Below are positions 1-10,639 of a stretch of DNA of 64,000 bases, in pieces. The notes beneath the pieces are model-generated. The model ran no database searches and was not told where the DNA came from. It worked only from the letters and a program-made list of their open reading frames with translations. The position numbers and the translations under genes are program-made. Numbering within the stretch: position 1 is the stretch's first letter; each line of letters begins with the position of its first letter. Origin of the DNA: Kwoniella bestiolae CBS 10118 (Eukaryota > Basidiomycota > Tremellomycetes > Tremellales > Cryptococcaceae); the NCBI RefSeq assembly GCF_000512585.2, contig NC_089248.1, forward strand, positions 1,612,001-1,676,000, written 5' to 3'.

Positions 1-294
1 ATGTACCATACCATATGAGTATCTCGTATGATGATGACGCACTGACCTCCACATTCCTTACACCGTTACACGGTTACACCGCACGTGCCTCCTCTCCTTG
101 CTCCCTTTCCCACCGTACAGAGTACACCATTACACCATTACACCATTACACAGCCTCATTATAAGCTACCATCTATATCTTCACTCGTATACATCTTCCC
201 TTTGTTATCACTCATACACGCATATACACCACCCTATCGCACTCAGTCCCTCTCTATCTCGCCACTCGACAACTAATTCATAACCATCATCACC
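1..294. other. Upstream region of the first gene
   Basis: No gene is visible. The stretch is CT-rich on the + strand, with repeated short TACACCATTACAC-like runs near 119-150, which is typical of a fungal promoter and 5' leader. It ends with an ACC just before the ATG at 295. It may also hold the end of a gene lying outside the window. Confidence 0.5.
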
Positions 295-2472
295 ATGGGC
301 TTCGCATCCAAACTAGCTCAAGCAAACCAACTCGCAGGCGCAGCAGGTCTAATGTCAAACAAACCACCAGGTGCTTCATACGGCGCTCAAGGAGGGTACG
401 GCGTAGCTCAAAGCCAATCTCCCTACGGCGCTCCTCCGCAACAAGGTCAATACGGTCAGCAACAAGGTCAGTATGGCCAGCAACAACCGGGACAATACGG
501 TCAACAGCAACCAGGTCAATATGGTCAGCAACAACAGCCGGGTCAATACGGTCAACAAGTCCAACAAGGCTATGGTGCTCCCCCTGTTCCAGGTGGTAGA
601 CCAAGTCAGGCCCCAGGTGGATATGGGCAGCAACAACCTGGTCAGTATGGCCAACAACCCGGTCAATATGGTCAGCAGTCTGGTCAATATGGTCAACAGC
701 CCGGTCAGTACGGACAGCAACAAGGCCAGTACGGACAGCAACAAGGTCAGTACGGCCAACAGCCAGGTGCTCCGGGTGGGTACGGCCAACAGCCTCAAGG
801 GCAATATGGTGCTCCCGGTGGGTACGGTGGAGCCGCTCCAGGAGGTGGTGGTGTGAATGCTCAATACGTTAGTCAGCTCTTGAGCCAATGTGTCCGAGAT
901 GTGAGTGAGATCTGTACCTCATGTGTGAAGTGCCAGCTAATAATATCGTACCCTTTTTAATCATCTCTATCTCTGTCTTTCCGTCTACTGTATACCGCCC
1001 TTATCTATGTCTTTATCCAACCACCGCACTTCCCATTTCCCCTCCTACTACCCACAGCAACACCTCGAAGCATTCTACCCTCCTCAAGCACTCGACCCAA
1101 TCGCTCAAAGAGTCGTTCAGTCCGGTGCTCTCCAACAACTTGCATCTAACTGGAAACTACCCGTCGAGCTTGCCTCTGACTTGGTCAAGATCGCACTCTT
1201 CGATGTTGTGGTTCTCATCGATGACTCTGGAAGTATGGCTTTCGAGCAAAATGGTGAAAGAATTGAGGATCTTAAGATGTAAGTATTGAGCTATTTATTT
1301 ACCCCCATCACCACATGCATTGCCATAACACCCGTATGCTTTTACTGATACTATCTCTTAACAGGATATTGGGCAAGATCGCTTTCGCTTGTTCCCTGTT
1401 CGACCATGATGGAATGTAAGTGGATTGCCATCTCTTCAATTCCCGTTATGACGCTAACAGTGTCATTTATATAGCCAGGTCCGATTCCTCAACTCCCAAC
1501 TCCAGGGTAACAACATCAACAACGAACAAGCAGCGTTACAGCTTGTTTCTCAAGTCAAGTTCAGCGGTAAGTCATCTTCTTCTGCTCGAGTTGAATGCAG
1601 GTAGTATCAAGCTAACACACTTCCCAACCTACCCAGGTCTCACCCCACTTGGTACCTCGCTCGACCAAAAGATTCTTCAACCTCTTCTTCTGGGTCCTGC
1701 TAGATCGAATGCTTTACAAAAGCCCCTTTTGGTCATTGCTATCACCGATGGTGAGTTATCCGGTTATGGTGGAGCTGTATTTGGCTGACCTAAGTGACGC
1801 TAGGTGCCCCTGCTGGGGAGTCGACCGATAAGAGTGAGTGCAATCCACAAAATATTTCAATCAGCGGACCGCTGACTGAAGAACATTCACAGTCGTCCAG
1901 GTCATCACCAACGCGAATCACGAGCTCCAAAGAAGCCGATGTGAGTTGAATCTGTGTGTCCGCGGGGCTATATGCTGATTCAATGCACTATCGATTGTAG
2001 ACGGACCCGATGCCGTCTCTTACCAACTCTCGCAAGTCGGTAACGATAAATCTGGTGAGTTGCCGTTTATCTTCGACCTCTCAGCAAAACAAAGTCCATG
2101 CTGACCATCTCCATAGCTCAAAAGTTCTTATCATCCCTTGATGACAATCCCACGATCGGTTCTCTCATTGACCAAACTATGGACTACGAGTACGAACAAG
2201 AGCAGATGAAGCAGAAGACTGGAGAGGATCTCAGCCCCGAGATGTGGCTCATGAAGTGAGTTTATATTCCTTTCCTGTGAGGTGGTGCTTCTCGACGAGA
2301 TGCTAACTTCATCTGTCACAGATTATTACTCGGTCCTATCGATACGTGAGTACGCCCTACCTCCAACGATGATGTTACCGTTCCACGAATTCCTCGCTGA
2401 TTGTCCGCTACCATCGCACGTAGCTCGTACGACTCCAAGGACGAAACCAACGCTCCCCCTCGACGATACTAG
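295..2472 (+). CDS. VWA-domain protein with YGQQ-rich prion-like N-terminus
   Basis: Eleven exons can be joined in frame: 295-900, 1058-1278, 1365-1415, 1475-1566, 1637-1750, 1804-1833, 1893-1940, 2001-2054, 2117-2255, 2322-2345 and 2424-2472, giving about 475 residues. Residues ~40-195 are a low-complexity tract of QYGQQ/PGQYGQQ repeats with Gly, Pro and Tyr, like the prion-like or annexin A7/A11-type N-termini that drive condensation. The following region contains DDSGSM, the metal-ion-dependent adhesion (MIDAS) signature DxSxS of von Willebrand factor A domains, and a later ITDG segment also typical of VWA folds. There is no signal peptide or membrane segment, so it is probably an intracellular VWA protein. 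The family is known; the cellular role is not, and I do not assign one. The C-terminus is short and polar. Confidence 0.85.
430..850 (+). repeat. Tandem YGQQ-coding minisatellite
   Basis: The DNA encodes imperfect units of about 15-24 bases translating as (P)GQYGQQ(Q), interrupted twice by GAPPVPGGRP- and GAPGGYG-like units. It lies wholly inside exon 1 of the VWA gene and keeps frame throughout. Codons vary between copies (CAA/CAG, GGT/GGA), so the array is old or under protein-level selection rather than freshly duplicated. Confidence 0.9.
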
Positions 2473-3335
2473 GGTGCTCACAACATGAAACTCGCAGACG
2501 AAGCTGTGTAAATGCCGGAAGAGATGTGAAATATGTGTATATATGCTGATCATAAGATGAGCAAAGAATAATGCAAACATGTGAATACAATTACAACCCC
2601 TGCGCAATGATAGCTCGCCAACGTAGACACGAGGTGTTGACAAGCTCCGGGTATTCCCAATCCACTCTGCCGGACGGCCCACCGCTGTGATTGCCAATCA
2701 GACCATGATCTCATCCACCAACCTCCTGCGAGATCTGCTCTGAGAATAGCATTCCGTCGAGACGGAGACTTGCTTATCTTTGCGATCACATGTCACCAAT
2801 GGATCTGGCGGCAGCGTCTAGCTCAAACGCCACTTTGTTACCTTGACGTAACCCATACTCACCCCGACAGAGAACTCCCATGTGAATATAGTTGGATTGA
2901 AGCGTATGGTGGGCATGAATGCTTCATCGAAATGCCTAAGCGACTCTAGCCGCGGTAAGCAGGGTTCGTTTAACACAAATGCCAGCGGGATCAACCAGTA
3001 ACCTGCCATGGTGCCCCCCCGGAATAACCGTCAAGTTCTTCTCCGACATCGCGGATTGTTGGTATCCGAAATTAGAAGTACGTTATCGAACTGTTTGGCT
3101 CCGAGCCAATTATAGCGATGAATGGTGGTCGTGAGGTCGGTTACTTCTGCTCATGAGACGATGTGCATAGTTGGATATCGGTTTTATCGATGATGACGGA
3201 CATACATATATACGTGGGAGAGCTGGGCATGAACAGGATGTGTCCCCCCCCCCTTCTTGCCTCTTCTCCACTATTTCCAGTGATCACTGATAATTGAATC
3301 GGATCGAGTGTCACCATCGCCCTTAACCACTCGCA
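2473..3335. other. Intergenic region, no gene seen
   Basis: This holds the 3' region of the VWA gene and the promoter of the next + strand gene. A poly-C run of about 10-11 bases lies near 3243-3253, some 85 bases before the ATG. Short open frames on the minus strand show no family resemblance or splice logic. Confidence 0.5.
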
Positions 3336-5431
3336 ATGTCCCAATTCGACGCAGCACCACCCAACACCTACGCAGGAGGACGAGACGATAACCTCCGAAT
3401 CAAGGATGGTGCCCTCCCGCTCAACGCAAGTAACGACGCAGAGGGGGATTTCGATATGGTAGCGTACAAGCGTGATACACCATTGTGGAAGAGGATCAAG
3501 GATCACAGTTTAACGCAGATGATTCTGTTGAGTGTACAGGCGTTCTGTGGTCCGGCTATGGCTGATGCGATTGCTGGGTTGGGGGGTGGGGGGCTGGCTA
3601 CTCCCACAACTAACAATATTGCGTGAGTGCCTTTCTCTCTACGGGTAATACGAAGTGTTACGGGACAAGGAACACAGAACGCTGACTTGGGTATGGTAGC
3701 AATGCGGTATCTTACGCTGCTTTGGCTGGTGGTGAGTCCATCCCACTTCGTACAAGCTCCTCGTCCGTAGCTGACCAACGATGACAGTCTGTTTCCTCGG
3801 TGGTCCCCTCGTCAATAAGCTGGGTACCAAGTGGGCTTTACTCATCGGAGCTTTGACTTTCCCCTTGAGAGGTGCATCTTTTTACACAAACAGTAAATAC
3901 GGAAACCAATGGGTGAGTCTGCCTCTACAACCAGACATCGCATACTTGCTGATAATCCTGGTGAACACGACAGTTCCTCATTCTCGGTTCGGCGCTCGAA
4001 GGATTCGGTACTGGTGCGTGGTACGTCGCTGAGTCCGGTACGATCATGTCTATTGCGCCCAGTGGAGCTAGAGGAAAGTACCTTGCTTTGTGGATTGTTA
4101 GTAGGAACTTGGGACAATTGATCGGAGGCGCTATCAAGTGAGTTCACCATTCCTTCTCATGTTCATTTGTGTGGGGAAGCTGCTGATGAGGTGAATCGTG
4201 TCCAGCTTGGCAAAGAACCATATCGATGGGGTCGAGGGCGGTGTCACCCCTGATACGTACATCATCTTCTTGATCATTGAGTGTTTAGCGTGAGTCATCA
4301 GCCTTATTGGCTCGAGCTGGTAACTGCAGCTCACACTGATTTCATTGATCCACTTTAGCATCCCCTTCGCCTTACTGATCTCCCCGCTGGATCACGTCGT
4401 CCGATCAGACGGTACCAGAATCAGAGTCTCAGAGAAGATCGGAACTGCGCAAGAATTTAAGTTGATCAGCAAGACCTGGAAATCCAAACTTATCTTGTTA
4501 TCTGCCTTGTGGGCTTTCTGGTCGTTCTTTTACGGGTGAGTAGCTACAACCTCACCGCCGTGACAAGGACATGAGCTGATCATGTGCTACACAGAGGATC
4601 GTGGAGTACATATCTCGGTCTTTACTTCAGTGTCCGAGCTCGTGCCCTCTCTTCTCTCATCTCACCATTCCTCTGCATGTGAGTCTGCCATCGACCCATC
4701 TGCCACTCAGTGCATGCAGCTGATATATGGCCTTGACATAGTGTTGGATGCTTCGGTCTAGGTTTCATCCTCGATCTAAAGTCCCTCTCTCAGAGAAGAC
4801 GAGCCCAGCTGGGGCTATTCACAGTGGTCATCCTCAACGTCGCTGTGTACATCTGGTCGATCGTCATGCAAGTGAAATTCAACAAGAACGACCCAGGTGC
4901 AATCGACTGGAGCGACTCGAGATACGCCGTCTCGTTCTTGCCTTACTTCTTCATCCAGACTACTGGTCCGTTGTCGCAATCTTACATGTATTGGTTATTG
5001 TCTTCGTTCGCTACCGATGCTCAGTGTAAGTTACTATCGCGTTTTCTTATTCATGTACGACTGAGGCTGATAGCTCGTGGTGGTCGTAGCCAACGTGCGA
5101 AACGGAGCTGCGTTCAGATGCATGGAAGCTATCGGACAGGCCGTCGCTTACGGTATGAACAGTAAGACTGATGAGAGTCCCTTGATTGGTTTGTAAGTTT
5201 GTCTTTGCACATGCATCTGGCCGACCGCATATCTGACGGTATGATGGTGTTCGTAGTTGCGTCACGTTCGGTCTGATGGCTCTCGCTCTCCCACCATTCG
5301 TCGTTCTGGTCAATAACACTCCCGATAGGATCCCTGCGGACGTCATGGCAGAGGAAGAGGCGGCCGAGCACAAGCTGGAAGGCGTGCACGAGAAGAAGGA
5401 TGATCCAGTACAGGTGTCTGTCTTGGGGTAG
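3336..5431 (+). CDS. UNC93-like major facilitator (MFS) membrane protein
   Basis: A multi-exon gene (first exon about 3336-3622) encodes a polytopic membrane protein of the fungal UNC93/DUF895-type MFS group. The N-terminal ~55 residues are polar; membrane spans begin at the segment QMILLSVQAFCGPAMADA and continue through exons near 3781-5260, with a DxxGxx-like first half and WAFWSFFYG in the second half. The C-terminus is a short charged cytosolic tail (AEEEAAEHKLEG) ending in VSVLG. UNC93-like proteins in fungi are uncharacterised transporters of the plasma membrane or vacuole; the substrate is unknown. The start was chosen because it is the first ATG of a frame that continues into recognisable spans, shortly after the promoter CT tract. 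No lesion was seen. Confidence 0.8.
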
Positions 5432-5913
5432 ACCTGTGACTTCCACCGTCACCGTGTCGTCTTCGATCAGCTTTACCTTATGTCAATCTTGTGCAATAGC
5501 CTATATGTGTTTATGCTTTTCTATCATATCTTATCGTCTCGTCAATCTTTCTATTACTCGAACAGTAACATCTAATTTCCACATCTCAGTTGGTCTTATT
5601 TTGTAGAATCTCTTTCTTCATAACGCTATGCAGAGCTTTGGTATCCCTGCTGGGCGCACCAGAGTACCCGTATCTGGTAATTTCCCTCTGCGCCCTACAT
5701 CTCCAAAACCTTATTCCACGAGTCTATCGGATGGTACCTGAAAATCAATCCTGATGAGCCAGCCCTCCACCGAAAGAAGTATGCAAAGAAAGTCAATCTC
5801 GCAACTAGGATATATTATTTCTGAAATATCCTCCGCGAAAGATTGTCTGTCATGACTTGTAAATGACATAGGAATCATATCTTTAACATGTTGCCATCGT
5901 TGAACACTTCACG
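5432..5913. other. Intergenic region, no gene seen
   Basis: It contains the 3' UTR of the UNC93-like gene (T-rich, 5480-5610) and the promoter of the following gene. Nothing else is supportable. Confidence 0.5.
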
Positions 5914-7526
5914 ATGGGATTGATCAGGTCGTTCTCCACCCCACGCGGTCTTTTCGCCGCGGTCGCTATTATCCTGTTCACCTATACGATATGGAGCTAC
6001 ACCTCGAGTCCCAGCACCTTCAAATCGCGCTCATATATTGGTAAAGGACTAATAGTGGATTTAAAATCTATCTTGACGGATAGACCTCCAGGACAAGAAT
6101 CATCAGCATGGACAGAAGGGGATGAAGGGAAATTCGTGACTATAGGCAAACCAGTAACGAAGATCCAGTTCAACGATAAAGGTATAATAGATGTGCGAAC
6201 AGGAAGGGAATTGGAAGGTGCAAATGAAGGCTCGACATTCAATCTGGCGGTCCTCAAGCTGCCCAGAGGATCGAAATGGGGCTTCGTAGGCGTCGCGAGG
6301 GGTCCAACGAGGCTGCGAGATTTCATGAAAATTAATGGGCATTCGTCGAGGGAACAGGTTCTGGTAGCGTGAGTGTCGCTTCTCTCCCTTCAATGCGTGT
6401 CGAAGGTACGAGTTTGCTGACTTTGTCGTAGTATGGGACTCAACATGACATCTCAAGGACATCTGATAGCCGTCACAAAAGGACAGACATTAGATTTCCC
6501 TATGATACCACGTGAAGGATGCTCCAGTGCTGGATCTTGGATAGCTACTTACGGAGCTGAGGACCCCAGGCTGTTTTGGACGGTAAGTCACGCCTGCTAA
6601 GATAAAGCCAACGCCACGGATCATATAAGCTGATTTTTGATGATTACTATAGGACGCTGGTACGCCCGCCCTTACCTATGCTCGTTCAGCAATGGACAAC
6701 GACAGATGTCGCAGTGTAGGCTTTGTGAATGATCTACGTGCCATATTCCCAGATCTAGATGACGCGCTGTATACCGGTGTCGAAGGAGTATCACCCTACG
6801 ATGGATATAGAGAACCAGGTCAGGGGAGTGATAGAGAGCTATATCGGACGGAAAAGCAAGGTGTAATAGAGAAGAACGTGAGTTTACTCTTACCTGACTA
6901 TGAGCTAACTTTCTTAGTGGATGCCATTCTACCCAGGAGCCCTTCCTGATGGGGAGACCGTTGTACCCCACATCCACTACACCGTCAAATCTGCATTATC
7001 GCTCCGGCCCATCGAACTCACACCCACTCGAGCTATCTACAAAGACGTCGATCTCAGCTCGTCAGATACGAAGAGCTGTATCGGTACTGCACACTCCAGA
7101 TCATTCAAGATACATCAAGCATCTCCCCTATATAGATTGACATTGTGCGATAGAGGGTGTATAGTGACTGAACAGAACACAGTCAACATCGCCCTGTCCC
7201 ATACTCAATCACCCACGCGGCAATATGGTAGATTCCTAGCTACATTCAACGTGTCGTACCCTTTCAACCCTATCTCTGTTGGACCAAGATTCCACTTGAA
7301 TGGGTGTGACGACGAGAATGATATCAACTACGCTCTGTCACTCGCACCCATACCGGAATCCGACTTGGATCTCACGGTCAAACAGAGGAAGACGCCTCAG
7401 ATAGTCCAGCCGGATCATTTTTTCTTGGATGATCAGATGCTGATCACGATGGGTCATAATGATAAGGAGATGACTTCGGTGTTGACGACCGTGAGGGAGA
7501 TATTGGGTAGACAACATATGTGTTGA
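5914..7526 (+). CDS. Type II membrane protein with EDPR-type glycan-enzyme motif
   Basis: Four or so exons (about 5914-6371, 6431-6583, 6652-6879, 6918-7526) encode roughly 480 residues. A short cytosolic start (MGLIRSFSTPRG) is followed by one membrane anchor (residues ~13-30, LFAAVAIILFTYTIWSY), giving the topology of a Golgi glycan-active enzyme. The lumenal part carries AEDPRLFW and, later, PHIHYTVKSA and CDDENDINYA. EDPR is a hallmark of five-bladed beta-propeller glycosidases and glycoside phosphorylases (GH43/GH32/GH130-like) and appears in some fungal glycosyl-transfer families. Several Cys residues (SCIGTA, CDRGC, GCDDEN) fit a lumenal fold with disulfides. I infer a Golgi role in glycan or capsule processing, but the reaction is unknown and the family assignment rests on one motif. 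Confidence 0.6.
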
Positions 7527-7780
7527 GTGTATAGGACGATCGGATCGGTCTTGGGTATCACTTTCATAGATGTATGCATATACTGTATTCTCAGGCAGAA
7601 GAAACGGTGAAAGATAGCATGATGATGTCACATGACGAGGTTTATGACGATGCCTAACAAACTAGCAGGATCTGTGCTCGTTGTCACATACCGTGGTTGG
7701 AATCGTTCATGCATGCTCACGAACTGTGTTTATTAGATCTTTTGCTTAATTGTGTGATAGCATATTCCACCAGAGACACC

Positions 7781-8431
7781 ATGTCAAGAAAAACAACAGA
7801 CTTTGATAGGCCGTACCCGCAAGTAAGCCTTGGCAAGCTCGTGGCCATCGGTCTGACCGCGGGGTTTCTGGGAGTTGCAGTGTAAGTAGCGATGTGCTCA
7901 ATATCTCACGGACTTTCCAAGCTGAGTAGAGTCTGCCCAAGTATGACGGCTGGTGAGAAGGTCGAGCAAGCCCTCACCAAAAGACCCAACTCTGAAGTAC
8001 CTGGCCTGACCTTGGCTAGGCTTATCGGAAGGTCTGATGGAGAAAAGGGGAAACTCAACCTGGTCATGCACTACGGGCAGGTACGCATCAATCATAACAA
8101 TTTCATCATTTCATGGGGTGCTAACATGGATCGCACAGGGAGCTCTGCTCGGTGTGGTGAGAGCCTTCATGGCTACCCACGGGATGAGAGGCCCATTCGT
8201 CGACTTCATCCTCACCGGAATGAGACTGTCGGTAGATCAGACATTAGAGAACTGGGTCGGATCAGGAGCATTGCCTTGGACATGGCCTGTCTCAGAACAA
8301 GTGATAGATATACTGCATAAGGGGGTATTCGCGTTCGCAACGGGATATGTGAGTATCTGCCCTACATCCCTGGTACTTGCACAACTGACTGGCAATGCTC
8401 CCTATAGATCTGCGATATCTGGTTGCAATGA
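7781..8431 (+). CDS. Small predicted membrane protein, 161 aa
   Basis: Four exons join in frame: 7781-7881, 7930-8080, 8139-8348 and 8408-8431. The product is about 161 residues. A hydrophobic stretch near residues 16-35 (LGKLVAIGLTAGFLGVAV), a Gly/Ala-rich stretch GALLGVVRAFMATHG, and a C-terminal VFAFATGYICDIWLQ suggest three membrane-associated segments. The last exon codes only seven residues. I do not recognise the family. The arrangement resembles small fungal membrane proteins in which a Gly-rich helix faces a second helix, but no function follows from that. It stands between the EDPR gene and the convergent 2H phosphoesterase gene. Confidence 0.65.
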
Positions 8432-8582
8432 AAAGCAGAAATGCGATGCAGAAATTCTTGTAAATGAGTAGTGTATTTCAAAGTGTCTACCCATGTCTAT
8501 TTTGAGCAATCGTGTCCCCAGCTCGTCCCTTTACTGATATACCTACCATCACTCGTAGGTAGACGAAGTTCTTGTTCATCAG

Positions 8583-9260
8583 CTACGATGAGGGGCTTTC
8601 GGATGTATCCATATCCTCCCCCTTAAAAGAGTACTGCTTGATAGATTTCCATGGCCCGCCAAGATATTCCCATCTGCTCATGCACTGTCAGAGATGAGGC
8701 AGAGCCGCAAAGTTGTTCACTTACAGCTCGAATCCCACAGCTCGGCCTTTATGCTGTCCTTCCTTCTGACCCTCTTGCTTCAACCCATCGAAAAACTCCT
8801 TTACTTCCTTCAAACAAGTATCCACCTGCTCTTCATTACTAGCCTTGTTGAGGACCGTCACATGGGGTCTTCGCATAGTTTGCATATCCTGATTCGTCAA
8901 TTTATCCTTATCCTCCTTTATGCCCCTCTTGAGATCGCTAAGAAGCTGTCGATGTATCTTTTCCACTGCACTTGACGGTCTTTCCCTGACCAACAGGTAT
9001 ACACCTCTATTACCCATCTTCTCAGGTTCTCCAAAGAAGACATCCCAGCCTGTTCTCGAGCCGCATATGCTGTTCAGCTGATCATCCAGTTCGTTATATC
9101 GGTGCGCGGGGATAGCGTGAAAGAGCGTTACATGGGCTGTGAGGAAGTTCCGATGTGGAGGGAAGTATTTGGATCGTAGATCGGTGAGGAGCTTGTGGGT
9201 CGCTTTGTCCAAACGGAGTGTCAGGATCAGAGGGCTTTGTATCTGAAGTGGACCTGTCAT
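8583..9260 (-). CDS. 2H phosphoesterase (2'-5' RNA ligase-like) protein
   Basis: Two exons, 8725-9260 and 8673-8583 on the minus strand, give 208 residues. Two HxT-type motifs, HVTLF (about residue 43) and HVTVL (about residue 134), are the catalytic pair of the 2H phosphoesterase superfamily, which opens 2',3'-cyclic phosphates or joins/cleaves 2'-5' RNA bonds. Reading without the intron stops right after GFEL. Splicing at GTAAGT adds WEYLGGPW, a C-terminal motif typical of this fungal group, so the short second exon is well supported. No signal peptide is seen, so it is probably cytosolic or nuclear. Its start faces the tocopherol-cyclase-like gene across about 240 bases, a possible shared promoter. 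Confidence 0.8.
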
Positions 9261-9499
9261 CGTGGGGATGGTCTGGGTGGGGCGAGAAATAATCGAAGGA
9301 GTTTACAAAAGGAGTCAGATTGCTGTAAATCACTCTTTTGCATTTCATATGAAACAACTTTCTGAACATTACATCATAGGTCAGGCGCGTTCTGATCGAC
9401 ATCCGACTACAATTCAATCGGTGAAGCTCACCAGACAACGTTCTAATACATCTGCTTTCCAGCTTTCTGTAGGTTGACTACCTCTCCGCATGCATCAAG

Positions 9500-10492
9500 A
9501 TGTCGCACTACAGCCCTCACTCCTCAGCAACCTTCGAGGGGTACTACAATCGATTCCGACTCCCCTCAGGCGCATCAGTATGTCTGATCGTCTCTTCCGT
9601 TCCTGGTGCAGAGAATCGCCCATATATGATCTCGTTCACCCACGTCACTCGAGATGGCAAGAAGTACTGGCAGAAGGAGTATTGGTCAGAGAAATGGGAT
9701 ATCACTAGAGGTACAGGAGACGATTATGCGATTGAATGGGATGATGGTAAATTTGGCTTCAACGATGGGAAGGTGTATTGGGAGATGAAGACTAAGGAAA
9801 TTGAATTCACCGCTGGTCAAACGGATCGTGGTGTACCGTGGGATCCTCGAGATCCAAGCTCGACTCCAGCTGGTATAGTTGCGAGATTCCCTCTACCTAT
9901 ACAATGGCATATACACACCGTCGACTCTGATTCTCATTTCAAGCTGAAAGTACCGGAAATCGACCTTGCCCCAAGCGACCTCGAAGGAATAGCCAAAGTA
10001 CATGTTGAGAAGAATTGGGCGATTTCATTCCCCAAATCATACGTTTGGATGCAGGTTAGAAATGGTAACAAGGGATTATCTCTAGCTGGAGGTAGTCTAT
10101 TACCTGGTGTTCAAGCGTATCTGGTGGGATATCAAGGTGATTCCTTTGTGTCGTTTATGCCGCCTACTTCCACTTCGGTATTCGGCCTCTCCCTCGGATT
10201 ATACAGTAATATCATCTCGAGCCAGGGTATAATAGAAATAGATATAGTAGGGTGGTTCAAGAGACTCAAGATATCGGGAAGATGCGATCCATCGACATAC
10301 TTCAGCTTCGCCGCTCCGCTGAATACTGAGCATGCTCCGGATTATACCGTACAAAGTTATGCTGGAGACATTACGGTTGAGGTGTATGAGAGGAGTTGGC
10401 CGTGGTTGGGATGGACACGGGTGGAGAAACAAGATTTCACGGAGGGAGGGATGGAATTTGGAGGAGATGCATATGAAAGACATGAGGAATGA
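9500..10492 (+). CDS. Tocopherol-cyclase-like protein
   Basis: An intron-free frame of 330 residues. Residues ~165-185 read VHVEKNWAISFPKSYVWMQV, which resembles the signature of tocopherol cyclase (plant VTE1, PF14249), where an E-K-N-W-G...F-P...W segment forms the core. An N-terminal FEGYYNRF segment and the late WPWLGW segment also fit that beta-barrel fold. Plant enzymes close the chromanol ring of prenylated quinols. Fungal members are, as far as I know, uncharacterised. There is no plastid-like or secretory signal. The 3' end faces a UbiA prenyltransferase gene only 147 bases away, which strengthens the idea of a prenyl-quinol substrate. The lack of introns is unusual beside its intron-rich neighbours (the facing UbiA gene also reads as one frame). 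Function is inferred from fold only. Confidence 0.7.
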   Translation: MSHYSPHSSATFEGYYNRFRLPSGASVCLIVSSVPGAENRPYMISFTHVTRDGKKYWQKEYWSEKWDITRGTGDDYAIEWDDGKFGFNDGKVYWEMKTKEIEFTAGQTDRGVPWDPRDPSSTPAGIVARFPLPIQWHIHTVDSDSHFKLKVPEIDLAPSDLEGIAKVHVEKNWAISFPKSYVWMQVRNGNKGLSLAGGSLLPGVQAYLVGYQGDSFVSFMPPTSTSVFGLSLGLYSNIISSQGIIEIDIVGWFKRLKISGRCDPSTYFSFAAPLNTEHAPDYTVQSYAGDITVEVYERSWPWLGWTRVEKQDFTEGGMEFGGDAYERHEE

Positions 10493-10639
10493 TGCATGTG
10501 AGTGAGATCAACGGTTCGAGTATCGTATGACGGATAAAGTGCTCATGTACATCTTTTATGTTGATCATCCACAGATACGAATAGAACGACACTATCATGG
10601 ACTCTTCTACATATATACTGTATTCTAAACGATGTATAA

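Noticed and set aside
376..888. A 170-residue minus-strand open frame across the YGQQ repeats
   Set aside because: It is the antisense shadow of a repeat array; its Leu/Thr-rich content follows from the codon pattern, and no splice or start context supports it.
10500..10530. A possible tRNA B-box (CGGTTCGAGTATC)
   Set aside because: No A-box, acceptor stem or anticodon arm can be drawn around it.
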